Of a stretch of DNA of 64,000 bases, positions 1-8,760 are shown piece after piece (position 1 is the stretch's first letter; every line of letters starts with the position of its first letter). The notes under the pieces are model-generated. The model ran no database searches. It saw only the letters and a list, made by a program, of their open reading frames with translations, and was not told where the DNA came from. The DNA lies in assembly GCF_006227205.1 (NCBI RefSeq), contig NZ_VCNG01000022.1, forward strand, positions 35,297 through 99,296, read 5' to 3'. This stretch comes from Pseudomonas sp. ICMP22404 (GTDB lineage Bacteria > Pseudomonadota > Gammaproteobacteria > Pseudomonadales > Pseudomonadaceae). Made by a program: the position numbers and the translations under genes.

Positions 1-101
1 GGAAGAAAGGAGTCAATTTTTCAGCGTCAAATTTAAACACATGGCTATGTGATATTACAGTGGGATTTTCAGAACACGCTGAAGCGCCTGATGAAAATGA
101 C

Positions 102-152
102 GAAGCCTGCGATCTTTTCTCTCCCTGTCGAGACGAAAAGATCGCAGGCTTC
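102..152 (-). terminator. Long perfect inverted repeat, likely terminator
   Basis: Two perfect 17-base arms (102-118 and 136-152) flank a 17-base spacer. The structure lies 17 bases past the stop of the small leftward gene, so a terminator role is likely. There is no clean U-run. Similar AAGATCGCAGGCTTC-type palindromes recur between genes in P. fluorescens genomes, so it may also be a dispersed repeat. Confidence 0.55.
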
Positions 153-168
153 AGTCGTTCCGGCGCGC

Positions 169-348
169 TCAGTGCTGGGTCTTGTGATCCAGAGCGGCGT
201 AGAAGTTGGCGCTCTGTTGCAGGTATTTCTCGGTGTAGCTCTGGGTACGATTCTTCTTGTCGCTGATCTCGATGCTGGCATTGGCCGGCAGTGCCACGGT
301 GGCAGAGATGGCGGAAGCGGCGATAATGGAGAAGAGGTTCAGGTTCAT
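169..348 (-). CDS. Small exported hypothetical protein (59 aa)
   Basis: The product is a 59-residue protein with a classical Sec signal peptide: a hydrophobic core at residues 5-20 and an A-N-A cleavage region at about 21-23. A short hydrophilic mature part of about 35 residues follows, ending in HKTQH. I chose the ATG at 348 because AGGA lies 8 bases upstream and the signal peptide starts there; an ATG 54 bases further upstream would add an implausible leader. I recognise it only as the kind of short periplasmic protein common in fluorescent pseudomonads, and function is unknown. It is transcribed alone and is followed by the inverted repeat at 102-152. Confidence 0.6.
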   Translation of the reverse strand: MNLNLFSIIAASAISATVALPANASIEISDKKNRTQSYTEKYLQQSANFYAALDHKTQH

Positions 349-476
349 GGCGGTATTCCTCGGATTCAGTTGGCTGGCTTGCCCGGTTGGGCCGTGAAGC
401 AAACTTACGCGCCGAGGCGTCTCGTCTAGAAATGCTTTGCAATGCTAGCGAATATCACTCCCGTTGATATAAACGC

Positions 477-501
477 GCAGGCCCCGAAAAACGGGGCCTG
501 C
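477..501 (-). terminator. Rho-independent-type hairpin after the lactonase gene
   Basis: Nine-base GC-rich arms (477-485 and 493-501) close a short loop that is T-rich on the minus strand. It begins 3 bases after the lactonase stop codon. No long U-tract follows, but position and stem strength fit a terminator. Confidence 0.55.
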
Positions 502-504
502 GAC

Positions 505-1680
505 CTATTGACGCTGGATGAACTTCACATCGCTCGGCGCATCCATCGGCAGTTTCTGTACCGATTTACCCAGCAGGCCGGTCTTTGGATCACGTTCGAA
601 CACCACGATCTGATTACTCTTCTGGTTGGCAACCAACAGGAACTTCCCGCTCGGATCGAGGCTGAATTCCCGCGGATGGTCGCCTTCCACGGAGCGGCGT
701 TGCAGTTCTTTCAGCGTGCCGGCCGCCGGATCGATGGCAAATACCAGCACTTCGTTGCTAGTGCCACGGTTACTGACGTACAGGAACTTGCCGTCCTTCG
801 AGGCGTGCAATGCCGCAGCCGCCCTCGCCGGCTGAGGCTTGCCCGCCGCCAGGTCAACCAGTTGGCGCTGGACCAGGCGACCGTCCTGGTAATCGAACAC
901 CGCCACTTGCGCGGTCATTTCCAGGGTCAGCCAGGCGTGCTTGCCGTCGGCGCTGAACAGCAGGTGACGCGGTCCGCTGCCGGGGGGCAGTTGCACGAAT
1001 GCCGGGGCGGCGGCGGTCAGCGGCAGCTCGGGATTGGCCTTGGGGTCGTAGTGGTAGACGAACACCTTGTCCGCCCCCAGGTCGTTGGCGAACACGTACT
1101 TGCCATCGGGCGACGACACCGCCGAATGCACATGGGCCGACATCTGCCGCTCGGGATTGACCCGGCTCGGCTGGTGACTGCTCAATTGCACGACGGACGA
1201 CAGCTTGCCATCGGACCCCACGGGCAATACCGCAAGCGTACCGCCCGGATCTTCCACCACCGAATAGTTGCTGACCAGCAGATGCCGGCCATCGCCGCTG
1301 AGGCTGGAATGGGTCGGCTCATTGCCCAGGGATTGCACCTGATTGATCAAGTTCAGGGCGTGGGTAGCCGGGTCGATGGCGTAACTGCTGACCTTGCCCA
1401 CCGGATCCTTCTGCCCTGGCCCGTTTTCGTTGACCACGAACAGGCGGCTCATGTCGGGGGAAAGGGTCAACCACGAAGGGTTGTCCGTCTTGATCACCTG
1501 CAACGGCTTGGCATCGAGCTGGCCGGTACGGCTGTCGAACTGCAGCCGGTAGACGCCCTGGCTCTGGCCCGCCGTGTAGGAACCCACCAGCAATTGGTAG
1601 TGCTCATCGGCGTTGGCCTGCATGCCCATGGCGCCCACGCTGCCGGCCATCAACAATGGCCAGAGGCTACGCATCTTCAT
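505..1680 (-). CDS. Secreted lactonase-family seven-bladed beta-propeller protein
   Basis: The 391-residue product has a signal peptide (charged start, hydrophobic core, M-Q-A-N-A cleavage region near residue 24). Propeller repeats follow, with recurring S-P-D-x(3)-L/Y-F-V-x-N and S-x-D-G-K patterns typical of the lactonase (6-phosphogluconolactonase YbhE/Pgl-like) Pfam family. Cytosolic Pgl hydrolyses 6-phosphogluconolactone. This copy carries a signal peptide, so it probably acts on another lactone or sugar in the periplasm. I chose the ATG at 1680, where GAGGA is 8 bases upstream; ATGs at 1695 and 1674 are alternatives. The start overlaps the end of the preceding small gene by 14 bases, so the two are probably translated together. 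Confidence 0.8.
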   Translation of the reverse strand: MKMRSLWPLLMAGSVGAMGMQANADEHYQLLVGSYTAGQSQGVYRLQFDSRTGQLDAKPLQVIKTDNPSWLTLSPDMSRLFVVNENGPGQKDPVGKVSSYAIDPATHALNLINQVQSLGNEPTHSSLSGDGRHLLVSNYSVVEDPGGTLAVLPVGSDGKLSSVVQLSSHQPSRVNPERQMSAHVHSAVSSPDGKYVFANDLGADKVFVYHYDPKANPELPLTAAAPAFVQLPPGSGPRHLLFSADGKHAWLTLEMTAQVAVFDYQDGRLVQRQLVDLAAGKPQPARAAAALHASKDGKFLYVSNRGTSNEVLVFAIDPAAGTLKELQRRSVEGDHPREFSLDPSGKFLLVANQKSNQIVVFERDPKTGLLGKSVQKLPMDAPSDVKFIQRQ

Positions 1681-1963
1681 GTTCGTCGTCCTCATCGTCG
1701 TGGCCGCTGGTCGCTTCCACGCACTCCAGGTGGTGGTCGCCCGAATCGCTGGAAATGATCCAGTGTTTCGACGCCGGGTCGAATGTCGCGGCCTGCATCT
1801 GCGCAGGCGTAAAGCGCCAATGCGCGAGGGTGCGGCCGTTCATGCACTCGACGTGCAACTGGTCCTGCTCGTCGAGGGAAAAATCGAATGCGTGCAGCCC
1901 GTCGATGATCAGCATGTCGCAGGTGTCGAGGGCGTGCAGCAGGGTGTCGGTTACGGCAGTCAT
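1667..1963 (-). CDS. DUF5629-like small conserved protein (98 aa)
   Basis: This acidic cytosolic protein of 98 residues has an N-terminal D-T-L-L-H-A-L-D-T-C-D motif, a central H-A-F-D-F segment and an Asp/Glu/His-rich tail (D-D-E-D-D-E-H-E-D). It resembles the DUF5629 family of Pseudomonas proteins, whose function is unknown to me. I used the ATG at 1963, because the longer reading frame upstream runs through a REP element. Its end overlaps the start of the lactonase gene, suggesting a two-gene operon. Confidence 0.6.
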   Translation of the reverse strand: MTAVTDTLLHALDTCDMLIIDGLHAFDFSLDEQDQLHVECMNGRTLAHWRFTPAQMQAATFDPASKHWIISSDSGDHHLECVEATSGHDDEDDEHEDA

Positions 1964-2058
1964 GGGAATCGGTCGGTCGCTGGGAAAGTGTGCATCATAG
2001 CTCAATGTCCGGGTTGGCCTTGGGCTATCAAGTCCGGAAGCGGTGCTGACCGGCAGAT

Positions 2059-2162
2059 CGTCATCGCGAGCAGGCTCGCTCCCACAGGGGATTGGCGGTG
2101 GGCATGAGTCTCGCGGCCACCCCGGAACCCTTGTGGGAGCGAGCCTGCTCGCGATGACGGCA
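2059..2162. repeat. REPIN (pair of inverted REP palindromes)
   Basis: Two inverted REP units with the GTGGGAGCGAGC...GCTCGCG core face each other (about 2061-2087 and 2132-2160) around a ~45-base spacer. This is the standard mobile REP doublet of P. fluorescens. It lies between the TolC-family gene and the DUF5629-like gene. Confidence 0.9.
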
Positions 2163-2199
2163 ACCCAGGCACCTTCGACAAACCTGCCCACCCGGAACA

Positions 2200-3549
2200 T
2201 CAGAACAACCGCTGCACCTGCTCCAGCACCGCGCGGTTCATCTGGCCGGTGTGGGTGTGCAGGCTGACATAGCTTTGCAGCATGTCGAGCTTGGTATTGA
2301 GCAGATCCCGACGGGCCTGGAACACCCGCTGCTGGGCATCGAGGATGTCCACCGTGGAGCGCACGCCGCCCTGGAAGCCTTTCTCCGTCGATGTCAGCGC
2401 GCGCTGGTTGGACTCCACCGCGCGCTGCATCGCCTTGCTCTTGGCGAACCCGGCCACCACGCCGAGGTAATCGGTTTCGATGTTCTCGGCCAACTGTTGA
2501 CGCTGCACGTCATAGTCCGACTGGGCACCGGCCAGTTGCGCTTCGGCCTTGGCCACCGAAGCACGCACCGCACCGCCGCGATACAACGGGATATCCAGTT
2601 GCACCCCCACGTAATAGGTGTCCTGGCGCGGATCGAGCTCCTGATATTGACGGGTTTCGCGGCGGGTCAACTGAGTGGTCAGCGACAGGCTCGGATAGTG
2701 CCCGGCACGCTGGCTGTCGGCCTGGGCCTCGGCCACTTTCACCGCCGCCAGACGGGCCGCCAGCTCGGGGCTGGCGTCACGGGCGATGGCCGTCCAGTAA
2801 CCCAGGTCCTGTTCCGACGGAATCGGACTGCCGGGGGGCAGTTCCTCGCGCATCGGCTGGATGTCGTCGATGGGCACGCTGGCCCGGCCGGACAGGGCTC
2901 GCAATGCTGCTACCCGGCGGGCCTGGGCCTCCGTTTCCTGGGCCTCGACCAGATCGAGCCGCGCCTGGGCCTCGTCGATGTCGGTGATCGCCCCCTGGCC
3001 GCCCTGGTAAAGCTTCTTGCTCTGGATGACCAACCCATTGATGGCCGCCTTTTGTTGGGCGATCAACTTGATTTCGTTCTCGGCCCGGGCCACGTCGAAA
3101 TACCCTTTGGCAACCCGGTCGAACAAGGCCTGGCCGGCGACATCGAACTGCTGGCTGCCCAATTGCCCGCGAGCCTTGCCCTCCTGATAGGCCGCCCAGC
3201 GAGCCTTGTCATAAAGTGGTTGCTGCGCCGCGAGGGTGACGCTGTTCGCCTGGTAGTCGTTGCTGTTGACGTAGTTCCTGTCGTCGCCGCCGTCGGTACG
3301 TCCGCCGTAACCGTAGCGCGACGTCAGGGATACCTGCGGATATAAGCCACCGCGACCAATGGCCTCTTCGTTCCGGGAAGCATCGAAGGCATGGGTGGCC
3401 GATTGCAGGGTCGGATCATTCAGGCGTGAGGCATCGTACGCGGCGGTCAGGCTCAGGCCACCCTCGGCAGCCCATGCGGGGCTGATCGCCACCCAACCGG
3501 TATACAGACTCAGCAGGACGCGGGAGCGATAGAGGCGCCGGTCAGTCAT
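2200..3549 (-). CDS. TolC-family outer-membrane channel of type I secretion system
   Basis: The product is a 449-residue outer-membrane efflux protein with a signal peptide ending at about residue 27 (S-P-A-W-A). It has two OEP/TolC repeats made of long alpha-helical stretches and strand-rich segments. Conserved TolC features include the R-x-D-x-x-Q...Y-N-like strands and the G-x-R-S-T-V-D-I-L-D motif near the C-terminus. It would form the exit duct for a protein exported by the adjacent ABC/HlyD pair. The ATG at 3549 has AGGAGG 7 bases upstream. An ATG at 3555 overlaps the HlyD stop as ATGA but lies too close to that SD. It is the last gene of the leftward ABC-HlyD-TolC operon, in the same order as aprDEF/prtDEF. 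Confidence 0.9.
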   Translation of the reverse strand: MTDRRLYRSRVLLSLYTGWVAISPAWAAEGGLSLTAAYDASRLNDPTLQSATHAFDASRNEEAIGRGGLYPQVSLTSRYGYGGRTDGGDDRNYVNSNDYQANSVTLAAQQPLYDKARWAAYQEGKARGQLGSQQFDVAGQALFDRVAKGYFDVARAENEIKLIAQQKAAINGLVIQSKKLYQGGQGAITDIDEAQARLDLVEAQETEAQARRVAALRALSGRASVPIDDIQPMREELPPGSPIPSEQDLGYWTAIARDASPELAARLAAVKVAEAQADSQRAGHYPSLSLTTQLTRRETRQYQELDPRQDTYYVGVQLDIPLYRGGAVRASVAKAEAQLAGAQSDYDVQRQQLAENIETDYLGVVAGFAKSKAMQRAVESNQRALTSTEKGFQGGVRSTVDILDAQQRVFQARRDLLNTKLDMLQSYVSLHTHTGQMNRAVLEQVQRLF

Positions 3550-3551
3550 GC

Positions 3552-4922
3552 TCATTCCTCCTTGAAGGCAGCCAGCAAGCGTTCGCGCAAAGGTTTCATC
3601 AGGTAATTCATCAAGGTCCGTTCGCCGGTTACCACCGTGACATCCGCCAACATGCCGGGACGTACCCACAAGCCGGCGGCCTGCAGCGAGGCAACAGTGT
3701 CGGCGGGAATTTCGACCTTGGCGGAGAAGTACGGCTGGTGCGTCTGCTCATTGATCAACTGATCCGCCGACACCGTACTGACCGTGCCCGTGACCGTCGG
3801 TGTATCCACACGCTGCAGCGCCGTGAAATGCACGTGCACCGGCAGCCCCGGCCGCAGCTTGTTGGCCATCAGCGGCTCGAACCGCGCCGTGATCGCCATC
3901 GGCGCATCCAGCGGGACCACTTGCATCAGGGTCTGACTGGCCTGGACGACGCCACCGACGGTGTGAATGTTCACGTCCATGACCTGCCCGGACGCCGGTG
4001 CGCGGATGGCGCCGTTGTCGACTTCGAATTGCAAGGCGCGGATCTGATCGGCGTAACCCGCCGCCTCGGCGGACACTTCGCTGAGTTGGGTCTCGGCATC
4101 GCGGCGGAACTCCTGCTGCGCCTGCAAGGCCTTGAGCCGGCTTTCGTTGATCGACTGACGGGTTCTGCCGACATCGCCGATCCCGGAAGCAATCTGACCG
4201 GCCAGTTGAGCGGCGTTGCGCTCGGCCTCGAAAAGTTTGTTGCGCGGGACATAGCCTTCACGCGCCAGGTCCCGCAATCCCTCCAACTCTTGGCGCTGGA
4301 AGCGCATCTGCTCGTCGTAGTTGCGCTTGACTCCCTCGTAGCCGAGCAGTTGCTGCTCCAGCGCCGCCACTTCGTGCTCGATGATCTGCAAGCGGCTGCC
4401 CAACTCGGCACGACGGCTCTGGAACAACTGGCTCTGCAATGCCATGGCAGCCTTGACCCGTGGCTCGTCAGCACGGGCCAGCAGGTCCTCCGGCCACTGG
4501 ATCTCGGTGCTGCCCAGACGCTCGGCAATCAGGCGGGCCTCGATGCTGCGGTCGTTGAGCAACTTGCCCAGGGTCACGTCCAGCTGCGATTGCGCCTGCA
4601 CGGTATTGAGCTGCACCAGCAACTGCCCCTGGCTGACGCGATCGCCATCACTGACCAGCAGCTTTTCCACCACGCCTCCCACCAGCGACTGCACCGCCTT
4701 GCGCTCGCCCGCCACCACCACGGTGCCGCTGCCGACAACCCCCTGATCCAGCGGCGCCAGGCAGGCCCAGAGCAATGCGCCGCCCAACGCCAGCACCAGG
4801 AAACCCACACCATAACGCGCCGCACCGCCGGCATCGGTACTGGCGCCAGGCAACGGGCTGACGCTGCGCAGGCTCCTCCCCGGCTCGCTATACGCGTGTG
4901 GACTTGGAGTCAGATCATGCAT
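3552..4922 (-). CDS. HlyD/PrtE-family membrane fusion protein of type I secretion
   Basis: The 456-residue membrane fusion protein has a short cytoplasmic N-terminus and a single membrane segment at about residues 38-58. A lipoyl-like half-motif, a long coiled-coil region (about 110-280, rich in Gln, Glu, Leu and Arg) and a C-terminal beta domain follow. The C-terminus contains the G-x-x-V-x-V-x-x-x-x-G-E-R-T segment typical of AprE/PrtE/HasE. It bridges the inner-membrane ABC exporter and the TolC channel. The start overlaps the ABC gene by 8 bases and has GGGAGG 9 bases upstream. The stop overlaps the TolC start region, showing tight translational coupling. Confidence 0.92.
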   Translation of the reverse strand: MHDLTPSPHAYSEPGRSLRSVSPLPGASTDAGGAARYGVGFLVLALGGALLWACLAPLDQGVVGSGTVVVAGERKAVQSLVGGVVEKLLVSDGDRVSQGQLLVQLNTVQAQSQLDVTLGKLLNDRSIEARLIAERLGSTEIQWPEDLLARADEPRVKAAMALQSQLFQSRRAELGSRLQIIEHEVAALEQQLLGYEGVKRNYDEQMRFQRQELEGLRDLAREGYVPRNKLFEAERNAAQLAGQIASGIGDVGRTRQSINESRLKALQAQQEFRRDAETQLSEVSAEAAGYADQIRALQFEVDNGAIRAPASGQVMDVNIHTVGGVVQASQTLMQVVPLDAPMAITARFEPLMANKLRPGLPVHVHFTALQRVDTPTVTGTVSTVSADQLINEQTHQPYFSAKVEIPADTVASLQAAGLWVRPGMLADVTVVTGERTLMNYLMKPLRERLLAAFKEE

Positions 4923-6636
4923 CTTCGCCAGCCTCCCTCACCGCAGCCGCTCGCGGCCCCGGCATCAGCGCCTTGAGTACCCGGTCGCGGGGACCGAATG
5001 CCTGTTGGGTTCCGTCCTTGAGCACAAGGATGTGATCGACCATCGCCAGCACACTGGGCCGGTGGGTAATCAGCACCACCGTGCTGCCGGCGGCCTTGAG
5101 CACGGCGATGGCCTGCACCAGGGCCAGCTCACCGGCTTCATCGAGGTTGGAATTGGGTTCATCGAGCACGATCAGCGCCGGGCGCCCATAGAGCGCGCGG
5201 GCCAGGCCGAGGCGTTGCTTCTGTCCGCCGGACAAACCGAGCCCTCCAGGCCCCAGTGGCGTGTCATAGCCCTTGGGAAACCTCAGGATCATTTCGTGGA
5301 TGCCGGCGTGACGGCTGGCGGCGATGATCTTGTCGGCATCCTGCTCGCCGAAGCGGGCGATGTTGTCGGCCACGCTGCCGTCGAATAACTCGATGTCCTG
5401 GGGCAGATACCCAAGGTGGGGGCCCAGGGCATCATGGGACCACTGGCTGATCTCGGCGTTGTCCAGGCGCACCGATCCGCCCAGGGGGGGCCATACACCG
5501 ACCAACGCCCTGGCGAGGGTTGACTTGCCACTGGCGCTGGGGCCCACGACCGCGAGCACCTCCCCTTTGTCCAGATGGAAATTGATCCCCCGCAGAATCG
5601 GCTGTGAAGCGCCGGGTGGGCCGACGTACAGCTGCTCCAGGCGCACCGCACCGGTGGGCGGCGGCAAAGGCATGCGCAGGCGATCACGGGGATGCTGGGC
5701 AAGGAGCAGGCTCAGACGCTGATAGCTCTGGCGCCCGGCATTGAATTGCTTCCACGAACCGATGGCGATCTCCACGGGTGCCAGGGCCCGGCCCAGCAGG
5801 AGCGACATGGCGATCATCATGCCCGCCGACAACTGGCCTTCCAGTACCAGCAACGCCCCCAGCCCCAACGACAGCGACTGGCCCGAAATGCGTACAAACC
5901 GTGTCATCGAGCTGATACGGGCACCGCGATCACTGGCATGGGCCTGGGCAGCAATGATGCGCTGCTGCAGCAGGCTCCAACGTTGGCGCAACGGCCCGAG
6001 CATGCCCAGCGCCTGAATGACTTCGGCGTTGTGCAGCGTGCTGTTGACGTAGGCTGCCGATTGCACGCCCAGGCGGTTGGCTTCGCCCAGGCGCGTGCGG
6101 GTCGCCAGTTCGCCCCACAGCGCCAGGCCGACCAGCACCAGGGCGAGTACCAGGGTCAACACCCCGAACCAGTGATGAAAAATGAATGCCACCAATAGGA
6201 AGATCGGCAGCCACGGCGCATCGAGCAAAGCGATCAGCCCCTGCCCGGTAATCAACTGCCGTAGTGTCGCCAGATCGCTGAGCACCTGCGCCGGGTTGGC
6301 GTTGTGCTCGCGCAGGCTGCGGGCAAAAGCGGCATCGAAAATCCGCTCGCCCAAGGCCTCGTCCAGCCCGGCGCTCATGCGAATCATCACCTCGCCGCGC
6401 ACCCACTCGATCAACGCGCTGAACATGAACAGCCCCAGGGCGATCAGGGTCAGCATGAACAGAGTGGTTTCGTTGCGACTGGTCAGCACCCGGTCGTACA
6501 CCTGCATCATGTAGAGCGAGGGCACCAGCACCAATAGATTGATTACGCCGCTGAACAGCGCCAGGGACCAGAACACCCGGCGATAGCTCAATAACGCAGC
6601 ATCGATGTCGTGACGAGGATCGAGAAGCAGCCCCAT
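4915..6636 (-). CDS. Type I secretion ABC exporter (PrtD/AprD/HasD family)
   Basis: This 573-residue half-transporter has six membrane segments in about residues 15-300 and one nucleotide-binding domain: Walker A G-P-S-A-S-G-K-S-T (365-373), signature L-S-G-G-Q (468-472), Walker B L-I-V-L-D-E-P (488-494) and an I-T-H-R-P H-loop. Length and lack of an N-terminal C39 or CLD domain match the PrtD/AprD type that exports RTX proteases, lipases or haemophores. I chose the ATG at 6636, since the 43 residues upstream in frame do not look like family sequence; its SD is weak. It heads the three-gene exporter operon. No RTX-type substrate or inhibitor gene is next to it. Confidence 0.9.
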   Translation of the reverse strand: MGLLLDPRHDIDAALLSYRRVFWSLALFSGVINLLVLVPSLYMMQVYDRVLTSRNETTLFMLTLIALGLFMFSALIEWVRGEVMIRMSAGLDEALGERIFDAAFARSLREHNANPAQVLSDLATLRQLITGQGLIALLDAPWLPIFLLVAFIFHHWFGVLTLVLALVLVGLALWGELATRTRLGEANRLGVQSAAYVNSTLHNAEVIQALGMLGPLRQRWSLLQQRIIAAQAHASDRGARISSMTRFVRISGQSLSLGLGALLVLEGQLSAGMMIAMSLLLGRALAPVEIAIGSWKQFNAGRQSYQRLSLLLAQHPRDRLRMPLPPPTGAVRLEQLYVGPPGASQPILRGINFHLDKGEVLAVVGPSASGKSTLARALVGVWPPLGGSVRLDNAEISQWSHDALGPHLGYLPQDIELFDGSVADNIARFGEQDADKIIAASRHAGIHEMILRFPKGYDTPLGPGGLGLSGGQKQRLGLARALYGRPALIVLDEPNSNLDEAGELALVQAIAVLKAAGSTVVLITHRPSVLAMVDHILVLKDGTQQAFGPRDRVLKALMPGPRAAAVREAGEDA

Positions 6637-6881
6637 AGAATGGCAACCCGCAAAAATATAGTCGGTCCAGGACGCAATCCATCGCGAGTTTTTTTGCCCG
6701 AAGGCGTTTCGATAAGTCCATCGATACAGCTGACGTGACGCCGCCAAGGCGCCAATTAATGACAACGCTCGAACGGGTTAGTGCCAGATCGGCAGAAAGG
6801 GTTTGCAGGCAGGGTGACAGGCGGAGGGTCTGACTTCAGGAGGGTGTTTCAGGGGTGAAACAGATCGGGAATGGAACGCCT

Positions 6882-7034
6882 CTTGTGGCGAGAGGATTTA
6901 TCCCCGCTGGGCTGCGAAGCAGCCCCAAACCAGACAATTTAAAATCGCCGGCAAATGAATGCTCTGCATGAGGGCTGCTGCGCAGCCCAGCGGGGATAAA
7001 TCCCCTCGCCACAGATAAATCCCCTCGCCACAAG
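6882..7034. repeat. Second REP class: long inverted repeat with an extra half copy
   Basis: About 42 bases (6885-6926) recur inverted at about 6972-7013, separated by ~45 bases. The pattern reads GTGGCGAG-GGATTTATCCCC-GCTGGGCTGC. A third partial copy of the outer end follows at 7014-7032. This differs from the GTGGGAGCGAGC REPs elsewhere in the window and represents a second REPIN class. It sits between the permease and the ABC exporter. Confidence 0.85.
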
Positions 7035-7049
7035 TGTTTCATCTAGCTC

Positions 7050-7070
7050 TCCCTGGGGCTATCCCAGGGA
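7050..7070 (-). terminator. Hairpin overlapping the permease stop codon
   Basis: Eight-base arms TCCCTGGG (7050-7057) and CCCAGGGA (7063-7070) enclose the stop codon of the permease gene. No U-tract follows on the minus strand, so termination is only possible. Confidence 0.35.
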
Positions 7071-8459
7071 AGCCGCCCTCTCCCCCTGCGGCTGCTGCCG
7101 CGACGTGACCAGTCCGATAAAGGAAATGATCAGCGCCAGGCCAAGGGTCGAACTGACTTCACTACGGTGCTCCGGCGTCACCATCATCACCGCCAGCGCC
7201 GCGCAGATGAACACGATGACCAGCCAGGTCAGCCAGGGAAACAGCCACATGCGAAAGGTCAGCTCGACGTTCTGCTGACGCAGCAACCGGCGCATGCGCA
7301 GTTGGGAAATGGCAATCGCCAGGTACACCAGCAACGCGATGGCGCCGGAACTGGCGAGCAGGAACTGGAACAGCCCGGCGGGCATGAAGTAGCTGAACAG
7401 CGTGATACCCGCGCCCAACACGGTACTGGCAATCACCGCTGTGCGCGGGACGCCGTCCCCCGACGTCACCTTCAGGGCCTTTGGCGCATCACCGCGCCGC
7501 CCCAGCGAATAGAGCATGCGCGAGGCGATGTAGATCGAGGAGTTCATGCAACTGGCCACCGCGATCAGTACCACGGCATCCACCAGGAACTTGGCATGGG
7601 GAATGTTCATCAGTTCCAGCGCTCGTTGGTAGGAGCCCACCGAAGCCAACTGCGGATCGTTCCATGGCACCACGGAGATGACCACGAAGATCGACAACAG
7701 ATAGAACACGCCAATGCGCCAGATCACCGAACGCGTCGCCTTGGCAATGTTCTGCGCGGGGTTATCGGATTCGGCCGCCGCAATCGTCACCGCCTCGGTT
7801 CCGATGAAGCTGAACATGATGGTGATGAAGGCCCCGACCACCGCCGACAAACCGTTGGGGGCGAAACCGCCATGTTCGTCCATCAGGCGGCTCAGTCCGC
7901 TGGCTTCCCGCTCGGGAATCCAGCCCATCAGGACCGCGAATCCCAGGGAAATGAAACCAATGATCGCGACGACCTTGGCCATCGCGAACCAGAACTCGAA
8001 CTCGCCGTACTTGGAGACGCTGAACAGGTTCGTCACGGCCAGGGCCACGATCGATACCGAAGCAAACAGCCAGGCATCAACAGACGGAAACCACTGGTTC
8101 AACACATGCCCGGCGGCCAGTGCCTCAATGGGAATCACCAGTACCCAGAACCACCAGTACAGCCAACCGATGGTGAAGCCGGCCCAGCGCCCGATGGCCT
8201 GGTCGGCATAGGTGGAGAACGAGCCGGTGTCCGGGCGGGCCACCGCCATTTCACCAAGCATGCGCATGACCAGTACTACCAACAGGCCGGAGAACAGATA
8301 AGCCAGCAGCACTGCCGGGCCCGCTGCCGCAATGGCATGCCCCGACCCCACGAACAAGCCTGCACCGATGATTCCGGCAATGGATAGCATGGTGACGTGA
8401 CGAGGCTTGAAGCCCTGTGCCAGATGGCCGTTCGAATCCTTGAAACTGGGGCTGGTCAT
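7059..8459 (-). CDS. APC-family amino acid permease (GabP/AroP-like)
   Basis: The 466-residue product has about 12 hydrophobic segments. It carries the amino-acid permease signature: S-I-A-G-I-I-G-A-G-L-F-V-G-S-G near the N-terminus, then G-P-A-V-L-L-A-Y, G-E-M-A-V-A-R-P, and E-A-V-T-I-A-A-A-E-S-D-N-P in the middle. Family members import GABA, aromatic or basic amino acids with protons; the overall pattern is closest to GABA permeases, but the substrate cannot be fixed from sequence alone. The ATG at 8459 has a purine-rich AAGAGAAC upstream. The gene is divergent from a TetR-type regulator across a 301-base spacer, so that regulator is the obvious controller. Confidence 0.85.
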   Translation of the reverse strand: MTSPSFKDSNGHLAQGFKPRHVTMLSIAGIIGAGLFVGSGHAIAAAGPAVLLAYLFSGLLVVLVMRMLGEMAVARPDTGSFSTYADQAIGRWAGFTIGWLYWWFWVLVIPIEALAAGHVLNQWFPSVDAWLFASVSIVALAVTNLFSVSKYGEFEFWFAMAKVVAIIGFISLGFAVLMGWIPEREASGLSRLMDEHGGFAPNGLSAVVGAFITIMFSFIGTEAVTIAAAESDNPAQNIAKATRSVIWRIGVFYLLSIFVVISVVPWNDPQLASVGSYQRALELMNIPHAKFLVDAVVLIAVASCMNSSIYIASRMLYSLGRRGDAPKALKVTSGDGVPRTAVIASTVLGAGITLFSYFMPAGLFQFLLASSGAIALLVYLAIAISQLRMRRLLRQQNVELTFRMWLFPWLTWLVIVFICAALAVMMVTPEHRSEVSSTLGLALIISFIGLVTSRQQPQGERAASLG

Positions 8460-8760
8460 TTTCTTGTTCTCTTTTTAATCGACATTGAACGTACCGAGGA
8501 ACAGACGCTACGAAGAAACGGTGCGCCACGTTACCCGTCTCACTTGCTCGCTGAATTATCTGTAAGCGCTCCTTTTGTGCCTGATCTCGTCATAAATTAC
8601 GTAGCATTTAGCCATGCACTCTTCATCCAAGGGGCATTGCAGAGCGTTCGCACTAAAAAGCCAGTATCTAAATAAACGCTTTAAATATTTTATCGAGTTA
8701 AGTATTTTGCATGAATCCCGGGCACTGTATGCCCTCTTTTCCAGTGACAAAGGACCTCCC
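8460..8760. promoter_or_regulatory. Divergent permease/TetR promoter region
   Basis: This 301-base spacer holds no gene. Its right half is markedly AT-rich (about 8665-8712). An inverted repeat GGGCA-N5-TGCCC (8720-8734) lies about 26 bases before the TetR start codon and is a candidate operator. No other strong signal was seen. Confidence 0.4.

Noticed and set aside
1..101. Gene at the left edge of the window
   Set aside because: No frame with a start, SD or family features was seen. Only a weak CACAT-N4-ATGTG hairpin (about 40-53) is present.
442..1758. Long plus-strand frame (438 codons) opposite the lactonase gene
   Set aside because: It is rich in Arg, His and Gln with no domain, and the minus strand encodes a clear signal peptide and propeller motifs.
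8397..8675. 92-codon ORF over the permease start and promoter region
   Set aside because: It overlaps the permease start and the divergent promoter, with no SD or recognisable domain.
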